Below are positions 11,893 through 22,752 of a stretch of DNA of 64,000 bases, one piece after another. Made by a program: the position numbers and the translations under genes. This DNA comes from Paulownia fortunei. Lineage: Eukaryota > Streptophyta > Magnoliopsida > Lamiales > Paulowniaceae. The notes beneath the pieces are model-generated. The model did no database searches, was not told where the DNA came from, and saw only the letters and a list, made by a program, of their open reading frames with translations. Each line of letters begins with the position of its first letter. The stretch's first letter is position 1. The DNA is taken from positions 16,257,799-16,321,798 of the forward strand of contig CM033108.1 in assembly GCA_019321725.1 (NCBI GenBank). The letters are read 5' to 3'.

Positions 11893-14800
11893 TGTAATAC
11901 CCAAACCTCACACTACTCACTTGGCCAATATGATTCATGCATTACATGCTACTTATATGCTAATTTGCATTAACATCTACATCGTATCTTTTATAGCATT
12001 CTTAATCATTATACGTCCAATACTATTACTTGATGTTAGTGGTTGAGATCCTACAACCTAATTAAGTAATTCTATATTTAGATAAGATAAAGAATCGATT
12101 GATTAATATAATGGATATTCATAGGTTGTATGTTATAATTTTAAAAGTGTTAAAGGTGTCACTAGTAAGCTTATATGATTCGATTCGATTTGATCGAGGT
12201 GTTTTAAAGGTATACATCTATAGATTAACATACTTGGGATATCGGACATGATATAATGTAATCTAAGTGTCATAATACAATGTTCATATATGCATGTGAT
12301 TTTAGCAAATGAAAACTAGACAATCATTTAAGAATCAGATATCGATCGGTTTGGAGATCGAATGAACGGTTAAGAAATTAGGGCATAATGTATTATCCGA
12401 TCATATGGAGATTAAAGTAGGTTGTACATAGATAAATAAGTAATGAAAAACACTAGATTAGGGCTGTATAAGGTGTGAAAAATATTAGATTTGAACCACA
12501 ACTTGACACCTCAACCTTGCCACCTCAACCTTGCCACCTCAAGCTTCCACCTCAACCTTTCTTCATTTCTACCCTTGAGCCACGACCAAAAACTATTTTT
12601 TGAGCTATTTCACTTCCAAAACCTTAATATTGAATGTTAGAAATATCTCTCAAGTAATTCCAAGTAAAGAAAAAAAGTGAAGGAAGCAAAGGGAAGTAAG
12701 GAGGAGCAAGTTGAATCTAAAATATGTGCATAAGTGAGCTTTAATTCATGTTTTGATTTAAGTTCTTGAATTCTTTGAGGGTTTATAATTTTTAAAGCTT
12801 CTATTATTGATTATAATCATGTTAGGATGTTATTTGTGGTCTTTTAGTTCACAAAAGAAGGATTTTTTATTGCAAAATCACAATAAAAATTACTAAGGAC
12901 AAAAACTGTATACTTGCTGATTTTGATATTTATGCTTTATATATGTATAATAACTTGATTAAAACCTATTTATTTCACCATATATGTGTTTATATATGAT
13001 TCTAGGTGATGTATGTAAGTTTAGAGAGGTTATAAATTGTAATATAATGTGATAATTAAATAGGTGCTCAAAACTGTCTTCTTTGAAATTCAGATTCTGT
13101 CCTATGTGAATGGTGCTGGTTTACATCAATAAATCCATTATTTTAGGTAGTAATTTGACCAGGTTGTATCTTTATATTTTTTATATAAGTATGGTGAAAA
13201 TTTGGGAGTGATTGAATGTACTTAAGGGTACCAAAACCATTAATGTCATGAAGTGTGTAAAATTGTCACGGTAGAAAAACAATCTGTTTTAGTATGTTGT
13301 GAAGAGAGATGAACTTGGGAAGTTATATCCATGCATTTTAGCAATTATATGATATGGTTACATTTATATACATGTTATATAAGTGTGGTAAAATTTTGGG
13401 AGTGATTGGATATGCTTAGGGATGTCAAAATTATCATGCAACTAAATTTGACAGCAAGAAAATATGAAAATGTGAATCTGTCCCATTTGATAACTTAGCA
13501 TATTTCAACCTAGACATGTAGCTATTGAGTGTTAACAATTAGGTACATGATATTAGAGTTATAATACTTGTTTACATGTATCTAAGATGAGAAATTAAGG
13601 TATTGGAGGGACTAGATTGGGTTCTAGTTTGTAAAACCTAGATAGGTTGGTGTTTAAGGTCTTAGTATGATATTTTATGCTTTCAACTTGCCAAATTGGG
13701 AATGGTGCTTGATGTTGGGTAATATTACAGGCTATTTTACATCTAAGATTAGAGGAGAACAATAAAAAAATCCATACTAAGCCACCAACCAAGTCAAAGG
13801 TAAGTAAAGATTCATTTGCAACTACAATGCAAGAACATAGTACGTCTTGAAGCATGTATACCTAATGGGTTAATGATATTAAATTTGACTGAGAGTCTTA
13901 TGATTCTTGAAACATGTTGAGAGAAAGATGACTTGCATTTTATAGTGAACATATCATTCATGAGCATTTACATGTGCATGCACGGTATATGAGTATAGTG
14001 GAGGTTCTTGCATGCACGATATGATTTGAGACATGGTTTTCAGAAAGAAAATATTTTGGTTGGCCACTACTAGTGTATCGAGGCATGCGAGGCATGCTTA
14101 TATGATATTTTGGGGCGCCATGAGTGTTACTTCTCGGAGGATCACAAGGGTTGACAAGGGGTATGTCCCTGGTGGTCACGAGAGGGTAAACGACTTGATT
14201 GTACCCTTATTGACTCTTCCGGTGGGAAGACTTCTGGAGAATCACAAGGGAAGACAGTGGGTGGACCTTTGGTGTTCCCAGAAAATGGCCCTTAGACTGA
14301 GTCATTTGTTTATGGCCATGTGATTATTGATATTGTTCAGAGCTCTATCTGGTGCATAGTAGATGGGCTAAGAGCTTAATAAATGAAGTGATTTTTAATG
14401 AAAACTATTTGATTCATGAGTACTCAATTTGATACATTTATAGCATCATATCTTTGAGTTGAGTTGTATGAGATTTTATTTCATACTCTTATCATGCATG
14501 ATTTTTACTTATTGAGCGTTAGCTCATGTAGTTCATGCATTGTAGGTGATCATGGTGAGACTTGAGACCTCTGGTTTACTGGCTGGCAGTGGAGCTCCTA
14601 CAGGCTTTCAAAGATCAATGTACTTGGATGACGACCTGTTGGGCTATTTTGTGGGCTGTATTTTTTATTTCACAGTTATTGTATTATATTAGTGACTTTA
14701 ACCTATATATCACTTTCAAAACTCCTTTGTGATAGAGAGTTTAGGTTTGTGATGGTTTTGATAGACTTGGTTAATGTTTAATAACTACATATGTATATAT

Positions 14801-14967
14801 AGTGTGACATGATATGAAAGTACTTTACTTTTATCAATGTTTTGTTGAACTGACTAGAAAAAAAAAGTTATACATAGGCATACATGCACAAATTGTGTTG
14901 TACAAGTTGTTTGTATATATATATATATATATATATAGTTTATACATATTATTGAGAGGTTGTGACA
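11893..14967 (+). mobile_element. Solo LTR (3.08 kb) of a second Ty3/gypsy family
   Basis: The insert starts TGTAATACCC and ends GGTTGTGACA, i.e. proper TG...CA ends, and is flanked by a perfect 5-bp target-site duplication GCTGC (11888-11892 and 14968-14972). It interrupts the RT codons of the surrounding chromovirus. The two ends do not repeat each other and no gag, pol or primer site lies inside, so it is a solo LTR and not a complete element. Its sequence is homologous, in reverse, to the LTR at 36883-39640: both share the 'gagctaacgctca' word and the series of 'gagtgattg' blocks. The open stretches inside (13595-13855, 14033-14323) have no recognisable product. Confidence 0.88.
14914..14937. 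repeat. (TA)n microsatellite
   Basis: An uninterrupted TA dinucleotide run of about 24 bases near the 3' end of the solo LTR. Confidence 0.9.
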
Positions 14968-15700
14968 GCTGCTCCCCAAGGAGAATAACTAAGGCGAATA
15001 AAACCCTTATCAAGTAATTCTTACAATTGAACTTTTAACTCTTTCAATTTTGTTGGTGCCATTTGGTATGGTGCTTTAGAAATAGGAATAGTTCCTGGCA
15101 TAACATCAATCACTAATTCAATCTCTCGATCTGGTGACAGTCCCGGTAAATCATCTGGAAATATATTAAGAAATTCTCAAACCACATCTACATTTTCTGG
15201 TTTCAATTGTGCTTCAATCAAGATGTCCAGAACATTTGCCAAATATCCAACACAACCTTTATTCAACATCTTTTGAGCTTTCAAAGTAGTTATAATTGGT
15301 AAGGATTATGAGAATAAGGTACCACTAAACACAAACTGTTCTTTCTCAGGTGGCTGAAAAATCAAAATCTTCTTACTACAATTAATTGTTGCATAATATT
15401 TGGTAAGCCAATCCATACCTAGAATAACCTCAAAATTTGGCATTAGTAAAACAATGGGATCCACATAGAGTCTTATCACTAATCTAAATAGAACAAACCC
15501 CTAACATTTGGTTGGAATCCATTTTTTCCCCAGATGGAACAGTCACACTATACCTTACTTTTAATAAATTTGGTGTAATGCCTAATTTTCTCACAAATGC
15601 ACGTGGTGCATATGAATGCGTAGATCCAAAATCTATCAATGCAATTACAGGCATCCCAAAAATTAAAATAGTATTGTGACTATGGAAACATCTGCATCAG
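14968..15700 (-). pseudogene. Chromovirus RT N-terminus and aspartic protease remnant
   Basis: Continuation of the broken pol upstream of the solo LTR. Around 14968-15130 the minus strand encodes GFIRLSYSPWGAAV and [16 protein letters not shown], the conserved approach to the RT domain. Around 15400-15690 lies the protease: ALIDFGSTHSYAPRAFVRKL stands where the family has the D-S-G-A active site, so the catalytic motif is altered to DFGS. FEVILGMDWL follows after a frameshift. Stops in frame show it is inactive. Confidence 0.8.
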
Positions 15701-16695
15701 TTTGTTCTTGTGTCATTGCATATATTCTCCCCTGAACTCTCCATTGTACTGTTAGGCAATCCTTCGCTATATGTCCATGCTTTTTACACTTAAATCAACG
15801 ATTAGTACTACTAAAGTATTCCCCAAAATGATTCTTCCCACACTTTGCACATTTAAGCCTTTCAACTATAGTTGAAGTCTGCCCAACTCTAGAATGCTTT
15901 CCATTCCCATGGTTTGATTTTTTTCTCTGCTTTCTTTCACTGGTTCAAATTTCTTGGAGTGAATACTTGCTTCTTTTGTTGATGGAATTCTCAAACTCTT
16001 TCTCATCTAAGTCAACTATCAAAGCCTTGTCCACCAGTTCCCTAAACTCTGTTGTTGAAGACATTCTCACACCTCTTCTAATTTTAGGATTAAGGCCTCT
16101 TAGAAAATGATCCATCTTCTCATTATTGTCTTGGGCGATGTATGGCACATACTTACTACCCTCTTCAAATTTTCGCACATAATCACATACAAACATCTCT
16201 CCTTGTTTAAACTCTAGAAATTCTTTTACTTTGAGCGACCTAGCATCTCTCGTGAAATTCTTCATAAAAGATTATTTTAAACTTCTTCCAAATTAGCTCC
16301 TCCACATTCACTGCAAGCTTAGCTCCTTCCCATCAGGTTCTAGCATCATTCTTCAATAAGAAAATTGCACAGTGTACCTTCTCAGCATCATTAATTCGTA
16401 TGTAGTCAAAGATAGTATCCAAAGATTTCACCCATTCCTCTGCAATCATGGGATCAGACCTACCATTAAAATCAACAGGTTCCATCTTTCTAAATTTCTC
16501 TCAGGCACAGCTTGTGAAGTATCCTATCGAGCTTGAGGTGGAGGAAGATGTTGTTTCTATTCTTGGCTTCTTTGTTGCATATCTAGTAATTGTTCTATAT
16601 GTTCACCATCCATTCTAGTCTATTGTTGAATGAGACTAGTCAAATTATTCACCACAATATGATTACTCTCATGATCATCTATTGTTTTTCTTTTT
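15700..16695 (-). pseudogene. Chromovirus gag remnant
   Basis: Retrotransposon gag (nucleocapsid precursor). The minus strand encodes [19 protein letters not shown] and [14 protein letters not shown] near 16330-16500. A 106-residue open stretch follows at 15945-16265 with [20 protein letters not shown] and [12 protein letters not shown], the conserved gag core. Nearer the 3' end, at about 15760-15860, two CCHC-type knuckles are visible (CAKCGKNHFGEYF and CKKHGHIAKDC); the second has lost its second Cys (C-x2-H) and is preceded by a stop. Broken by at least two stops and one frameshift. Confidence 0.85.
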
Positions 16696-16886
16696 GGTGC
16701 TATGACCTAATATGCATTGCCCAATCTCATTCCATTCATTAGCCAATAATAAATGCATAATCATAATAATAACATAAAATAAAATATAATCAAGTAAACA
16801 TAAAAGCAAATAAACAAATAGTTGACCGAATTTTCCAGCCAGATGTGTTCATATGCCTTCTTCTGTCTTCAGAAATGACTAAACCT

Positions 16887-16900
16887 CCACTCAGATACCA
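16887..16900 (-). promoter_or_regulatory. Chromovirus primer-binding site
   Basis: The minus strand reads TGGTATCTGAGTGG five bases inside the 5' LTR end. This resembles the initiator-Met tRNA primer site (TGGTATCAGAGC) with one or two changes. Confidence 0.8.
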
Positions 16901-16905
16901 CAAAC

Positions 16906-19170
16906 TATGACACCTCTTAGCCTAACTACAAAACCTAAACAAGCTAATATAGTTAAATCAATAAATGTTAACTTTTCATCAATACTAGAGTTATGATTTT
17001 AATAAAAGTTCCTCTTTCTAGCTAAAAGAGCCAGAACTTGAATTCATTTGTTATTTCATTTCATTTTAAACACACCATATACATAAATCAAAACTGAGTA
17101 CATCTATTTACAAAATCATAACAGAGCAGCTTACTTAAAAACAAAACAAAGCTTTCAAAATAGACTATAAAACAACTCAAAGGATGGCATATGAACAAAT
17201 CTCTTTCCAGCTGCTCTGGACACTCAGTCAACCTCTAAACCTGTACATTTCCACCCGCATTACATGAATCTAATGAGCTAAAGGCTTAGTAAGGTTAAAC
17301 TGATGCAATAACAAATAATGTACATGCACATCACATAAATGATTAAATGCATTATTCAATTTAATAACTTTCATTCATAAATCATTCTTTAGGGCCCTTG
17401 AAGTGTGGTACCTAACTAATAGTGATAGACCATGGTTTTCGAAACATGTTCATAATGATTGGACAATAAGAGAAATAATACGGTATTTACATACTTGGTT
17501 TTTCAACCTCAAGTATTAGTCATATTCTGTCTCATTCACTATGGCTTTCCTATACTAAGTCTTCCAACCTCAATTATATGCCACCATTGGTTGGGTCCAT
17601 CGGTTGCTCCCACATCACTTGTCGCCCCGACTATTAAACAAGTACCATAATTTTTTTTAAAAACCTCATTATATTCTTAATAGTATCATGCTTCATGAAC
17701 CATTAATGCATCAAACATTACATCATTTGAAAATAATGATAATCATATTAAAACATGAACAATATTATATGATTCTTGTGATACAGTAAATTAAAGTTTC
17801 AACTTACCTCAAGTCTGCTTTTTGCTAAGTGAAAAGGTCAATCTCTTTAGAAGATATGATGTGTTAAAGGCCTAACATAATCAAATCATGTACCTTTTAA
17901 TATCATTTTTATAAATCATATAGTATATTCTAGTTAAAATCATATACATTTTTCAATATTTTGTAAACAATTCCATATCAACTACATAACCTTAAAATTA
18001 ATGCATACTCCATATTTTACTATTAATTAAAGGCATTAAACATTAGGTCAGTCAGTAAATCACTAATAATTCAAACATAAATATTAGGGTAGCCCCCAAA
18101 ATATGAACACAATCTGAATTAAAATGATGTAAACTCAGTTCTAACTTAAATTGATTCTAACCTTCAATTAAGCAAACTAATTGCTATTGTTCACAATCAT
18201 TTGTAGGTACTTATAAACATAATATATGTATTACAAGATTATTAGAAATGAGTAAATTAAGAATATTTCACAAGACTATCAATTTTGCTAGAAACTAGCT
18301 TAACTAGCTTAGTTTTGGCTTCAAGTCTATCCCACTTGAGTTTTCATTCATACAAAAATATGCTAAAATATGTAACCATCCCAGATACTACAAATTCATC
18401 ATAAGAAATATTGAAAAATAATATACCTTGATTAAATTAGAATTAACCTTCACAATCAATGGTTTCCAAGCTTAAAATGGTGGAAACTTGTTCTAGTTTG
18501 CGTTCTATGAATTCCTATGGATTGAATTCATTTTATGTGAGTAAGAGAGTGTAGAAATTTGGGAGAAACTTAGGAGAAGAAGGGTTGGTCGTTTTTTAGG
18601 AGCTTCCAAAATATGGATGAAAATGATTTTCTGGATATTTTAAAGAGAGATAAGTAGAGGGTTATGATAGGTTGATGCATGCTTCGTGTCCTCTCATGCA
18701 AAGAGCCACGTTTATGGGCTAAGTAGATGACAAAAATTGATTCTTTGGTGTTATAATCAAGTGTAATGTGGTTTAAAATGATTTCATGCAACCTAGTCAA
18801 CCTATTTATCGAATTGCACCATTTTGCATACTTTTAGCCAAATGTAACATATTTCAAGAAAATATTTAGGCAAATAATCACTTTAAAATGTAACAAGTTT
18901 GTAGCAATACAAATAATTCATTTCATGGTCATTCAACACATCAATCTTCTTTAATCGAGATACTGAGTATGTTAATCAAGAAACAAAAGTTTGATCTCAT
19001 ATTTCATGAACTAATGCATGTTAAGGCATAACTGGAGCATATAGTAACAATTATTCATGTTCATGTAATCATTCTATTTGTATGCCATAATTTGATAATG
19101 CATATTGATTAGATGCATATTCATGCAAGATGCTTATTATTAGTTATGTAGGACAGAATTGGGCATTACA
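16906..19170 (-). repeat. Chromovirus 5' LTR
   Basis: A 2265-base partner of the LTR at 6920-9195. In element orientation it starts TGTAATGCCC (19170) and ends GGTGTCATA; the final CA has decayed to TA. It is next to the primer site. No coding potential. Confidence 0.92.
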
Positions 19171-19743
19171 TGTGTTGTCTTGCTTAGTATTGTATCTTGA
19201 TTATTTGGCCATTAATTGAGATTGTTGATGTATGAGATTCGATACTCGAGTGAGAGATGATTATACGTGATCATAAGGATAACACAACCTAAAAATCATA
19301 AAGTTGAGAAACTTATGAAACCTTTGATGTTTTGAAGAAGAAATTATTGAGATTTTGTAGAGTTTTATTCTTGAGTTTTTATAAAGATACTGAAATTCAT
19401 GTTGGAACTCATAGTCCATTTAGCACTGGGAATTGATGAGCTTAGGAATTCTTAACTTACATATGTTGTTGACTTAAATTGGTATGTTTTGGAAGGTGAT
19501 AATTAGATGAGTCATTCCTCTAAACTTGTTTGCTCATAAGGTGTTTCTTGTATTACTTCTTATAACTCTACTCTTGTCTTTTGCAATTTTTATCTTATTC
19601 AACTTTGTTTACCAATCATCATTTGATTTTCTAGATAAAATTGGGACTATTTAAACTACGGTACTTGCTGTGATTTTTTATTGCAATCCTTGTGGATACG
19701 ATACTCAACTCACAGTTGTATTAAAACTTGTCACCTTTCACTT
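19171..19743 (+). repeat. Athila-type 5' LTR remnant (plus)
   Basis: The right-hand part of a plus-strand LTR. It aligns as an inverted copy with the solo LTR next to it (19775-20365) and with 55310-55880. It ends with CACTT, the target site of the solo LTR, and resumes at 21306-21330 with an end reading atttataaaca directly before the primer site. Its left part is missing. Confidence 0.8.
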
Positions 19744-20365
19744 TAATCGTGAAATATTTTGCTAACCTTAAGTGCAAGGTGTCAAGTTTTAATACAACGA
19801 TGAGTTGAGTATCGTATCCACAAGGATTGTAATAAAAAATTATAGCAAGTATTGTAGTTCAAATAGTCCTAATTTTATCTAGAAAATCAAGTTATGATTG
19901 GTAAACAAAGTAGAATAACATAAAAATTGCAAAGATAAAATTAGAGTTCTTAGAAATAATACAACAAACACCTTATGAACAAGAAATTCTAGAGGAATGA
20001 CTCGCCTAATTACCACTTATATTCTTCCTTCTAAAACATACTAATTCAAGTCAACAACACATGTAAGTTAAGAATTTCTAAACTTATCAATTCCGTCTCT
20101 CGAGTGCTGAATTGATTATGAGTTCTAATATGAATTTCAATATCTCTATAAAAAACTCAAGAATAAAACTCTACAAAATTTCAATGAATTCTTCTTCAAA
20201 ACTTCAAAGGTTTCATAAGCTTCTCAACTCTATGATTCCTAGGTTATGTTATCTTTATAATTGTGTATAATCTTTCCTCTCTCGAGTATCGAATCTCATA
20301 CATCAAACACTCTCAATTAATGGCCAAATAATCAAAATGCAATACTAAACAAGATAACATGTATA
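19171..20365. repeat. Large inverted repeat (arms about 570 bases, loop about 35)
   Basis: The left arm (19171-19738, plus-strand LTR) and right arm (about 19772-20365, inverted sibling solo LTR) are reverse complements at roughly 85-90% by eye. For example, atccttgtggatacgatac on the left faces gtatcgtatccacaaggat on the right. Only a few tens of bases separate the arms. A transcript across it would form a long hairpin. Confidence 0.85.
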
Positions 20366-21300
20366 AGATAAATAACTTGAACTAATATTGTTTGGAATTC
20401 AAAACATAGGATCAAATAAGGTTATTCATCCTCTAGAAAGAAATATTTAGTTCATTATGTAGGAATATAACTTCAAGATAGCATGGAAATTGTTCACCAA
20501 TTTTTCAAGTGGAAAAAATGGTTGAAGTTGTCCTTATCTCTAAGAATAGCTCACTTTTCTCTCCAAGAATAGCTCTCTGTCCAGCAGCACCTTTCTATCC
20601 AAGAATAGCTTCCCACATCCAGAATTCCTTTGGAGGCTCTTTAGGGGCTTTAAAATCAGATAAGAGAAGCCCTAAAGAGGGCCAAAAACCCATTTTACCC
20701 CTTTTATCCACATGGGTGCTAACTGGATAGCTAGGCGTTGAACATTCTGTATTTAGCATTTGCAGCCTCTTTAAACCAATTGTGCGGCCGAACCACTTTT
20801 TGGTGTATCATCTTAATAGGACATCTGTAGCCTCTTCATAACATTTGTGTCCCTCTCGTTTTGCTTTCTATATCATCTGAATCATCTCAATAGGACATCT
20901 ATGATGAGAGTTATGCCTAAAATACCGATATGTGTCATACAAGAAATTTTCAGTCCAGTGTTGACTCTTGAACTTGATGTTTCTCAATGAAATTGTAGGA
21001 CCTGGATTTTGTGGTAAACATTTAGATTTATTTCTTGGTTTTGTAATGGATCAAGAATCAAGTCAATATGATATTGGAGCAAAGATGTATGATTGAAATA
21101 CAAGCACTGCCATCAATAGCAACATAATATGCATTTTCTAACTTTTCAACCAAGTTTTTGGTTTCTTTCCATTTTCTTCCTTTTTGTCATTACCTACAAG
21201 ATTTCAAACTAAATACATAAAAAGTAACAAAAACACTTGAAAACAAGCTAAATGTTAATAAAAAGGCATATAAATTATTAGTATAAAACCAACTTATCAC
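19744..21300 (-). mobile_element. Solo LTR of an Athila-type element, inverted in a sibling LTR
   Basis: A 1557-base LTR in minus orientation. The element-sense start is TGATAAGTTGG (at 21300); the element-sense end near 19744 reads CACGATTA, the terminal CA having decayed to TA. It is flanked by a perfect 5-bp duplication CACTT (19739-19743 and 21301-21305). No internal region, so it is a solo LTR. A copy of the same family with the same ends lies at 55284-56899. The open stretch at 20509-20730 has no recognisable product. Confidence 0.87.
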
Positions 21301-21336
21301 ACTTGTGATTTGCAAAATATTTATAAACAAGTTTTT

Positions 21337-21353
21337 GGTGTCGTTGTCAGGGA
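21337..21353 (+). promoter_or_regulatory. Degenerate Athila-type primer-binding site
   Basis: Reads TGGTGTCGTTGTCAGGG, a decayed form of TGGCGCCGTTGCCGGGG seen intact on the minus strand at 31817-31833. All changes are C-to-T or G-to-A, as expected for methylated DNA. It lies six bases after the LTR end at 21330. Confidence 0.85.
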
Positions 21354-21573
21354 TTATTTTTATCATAATTACATTAATATTGTTATAAATTACTCTTGAT
21401 TTTAGTTTAGATTATTTTTACTTTCTTTCCATATTTTGATATTGTCTTGCCTTGCACTAAATTATATATATTTATATGCGTAAGTCTAAGAGCCTTAACT
21501 TAGTTATTTTGATCTAAAAATTGAGCGGACTCTTTGAGCTATTAGAGCAGCAAAAAGAGTTGACAATCAGGGC

Positions 21574-22752
21574 ATGGCGGATAACATCAGCAATGTTAAT
21601 CTGAATGTCAATCTTCCATTACAACAACCACCACCACAACGAGCTATTCGGGACTATATTCAGTCAATCATGAACCAAAACTACTCTGGGATAGCTCGAC
21701 AACCAACCAATGCCAATAATTTTGAACTTAAACCAGCTCTCATTATCATGGCACAACAAAATTAATTTTGAGAAAGTGTGGTGGAGGATGATAATGCACA
21801 CTTAGCCATATTTTTGGAGATTTGTGACACCATCAAAATGAATAAAGTGTCCAATCATGTTATTAGACTTTGCTTATTTCCATTCCCACTCCGTGATAAA
21901 GCTAGACTATGGTTATAATCTTTTGCACCATGTGGCATACTGAGTTGGAATGACTTGACACAAAAATTCCTTGCTAAGTACTTTCCACCAATTAAGACAC
22001 TTCAACTCAAAAGTGAGATATCTCAATTCTCCCAACAAGATTTTGAGCCACTATATAAAGCTTGGGAGAGGTTTAAAGATTTTCTAAGAAAGTGTCCTCA
22101 ATATGGTTATGAGGGTTAGCAGCAAGTACAATACTTCTACAATAGTTTGAATGGGCAAACTCGAACCATAATAGATGTTGCCGCAGGTGGGACTTTGATG
22201 TCTAAGATGGCAAATGAAGCTTATATTTTACTTGAGGAATGACTTCTAATAGCTATGAATGGCCTTTTGAGAGCTCTTCCATTAAAAAGGTTATCAGTGT
22301 TGTTGAGGTAGAATTATTTACATAATTAGCTGCACAAGTTTTTGCTCTTTTTAGCCAATTTACAGCTTGGACTTCTAATGGAGCTTCTCAAGGAATGGAG
22401 TCCATGGCATCTATTAGCACTTCATTTGTGGAAGCCAAAAGTAATGAACAAGTAAACTTTATTAATAATCATAATTTCAATTTTAGGGGAAATCAACTAC
22501 CTACTCACTACTATTCGAGACTTAGAAATCATGAGAATTTTTTCTATGCCAACAATCGAAATGTGCTTCAAGCCCCTAGGTTACAACAATCCACTGAATC
22601 CCAACCCTCAAATAAGAGATAAAAAGGCATCTTTAGAGGACTTGATCAGCACTTTCATTAGTGAGACAAGAGCCAGATTGAATAAGGATAAAGCAAAGAT
22701 AGATAATATTAAGATTCAATTCGTGCAGCTAGCTTCAAGTTTAAAAATTTAA
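21574..22752 (+). pseudogene. Athila-type gag remnant
   Basis: Gag of the plus-strand element. Beginning at MADNISNVNLNVNLPL (21574) it continues across stops with SNHVIRLCLFPFPLRDKARL, FLAKYFPPIKTLQLKSEIS, LYKAWERFKDFLRKCPQYG and FYNSLNGQTRTIIDVAAGG, the conserved Athila gag core. Stop codons (for example at 21763 and about 22120) and frameshifts break it. The knuckle region at 22440-22620 (NHNFNFRGNQLPTHYYS) has no CCHC motif left. Not functional. Confidence 0.85.

Larger units (their letters stand above)
6920..19170 (-). mobile_element. Tekay/Del-type chromovirus (Ty3/gypsy) with nested solo LTR
   Basis: A full-structure Ty3/gypsy element on the minus strand: 5' LTR 16906-19170, primer site, gag, protease, RT (split by a solo LTR at 11893-14967), RNase H, integrase, chromodomain, polypurine tract and 3' LTR 6920-9195. 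The integrase-last order with a chromodomain identifies a chromovirus, and the LTR length of about 2.27 kb fits the Tekay/Del lineage. In a 165-base stretch compared by eye (from 7334 versus 17320) the two LTRs differ at roughly 8% of positions, so the insertion is old. All ORFs are broken. The five bases outside each end (taatc and tgtgt) do not form a target-site duplication. Confidence 0.88.

Noticed and set aside
13160..13420. CRISPR-like spaced repeats
   Set aside because: The recurring gagtgattg words are irregular, degenerate and part of an LTR family; spacing is hundreds of bases and the genome is a plant's.
14033..14323. 96-residue open frame in the solo LTR as a gene
   Set aside because: No recognisable domain; it lies in LTR sequence whose homologue at 37-38 kb does not keep the frame open.
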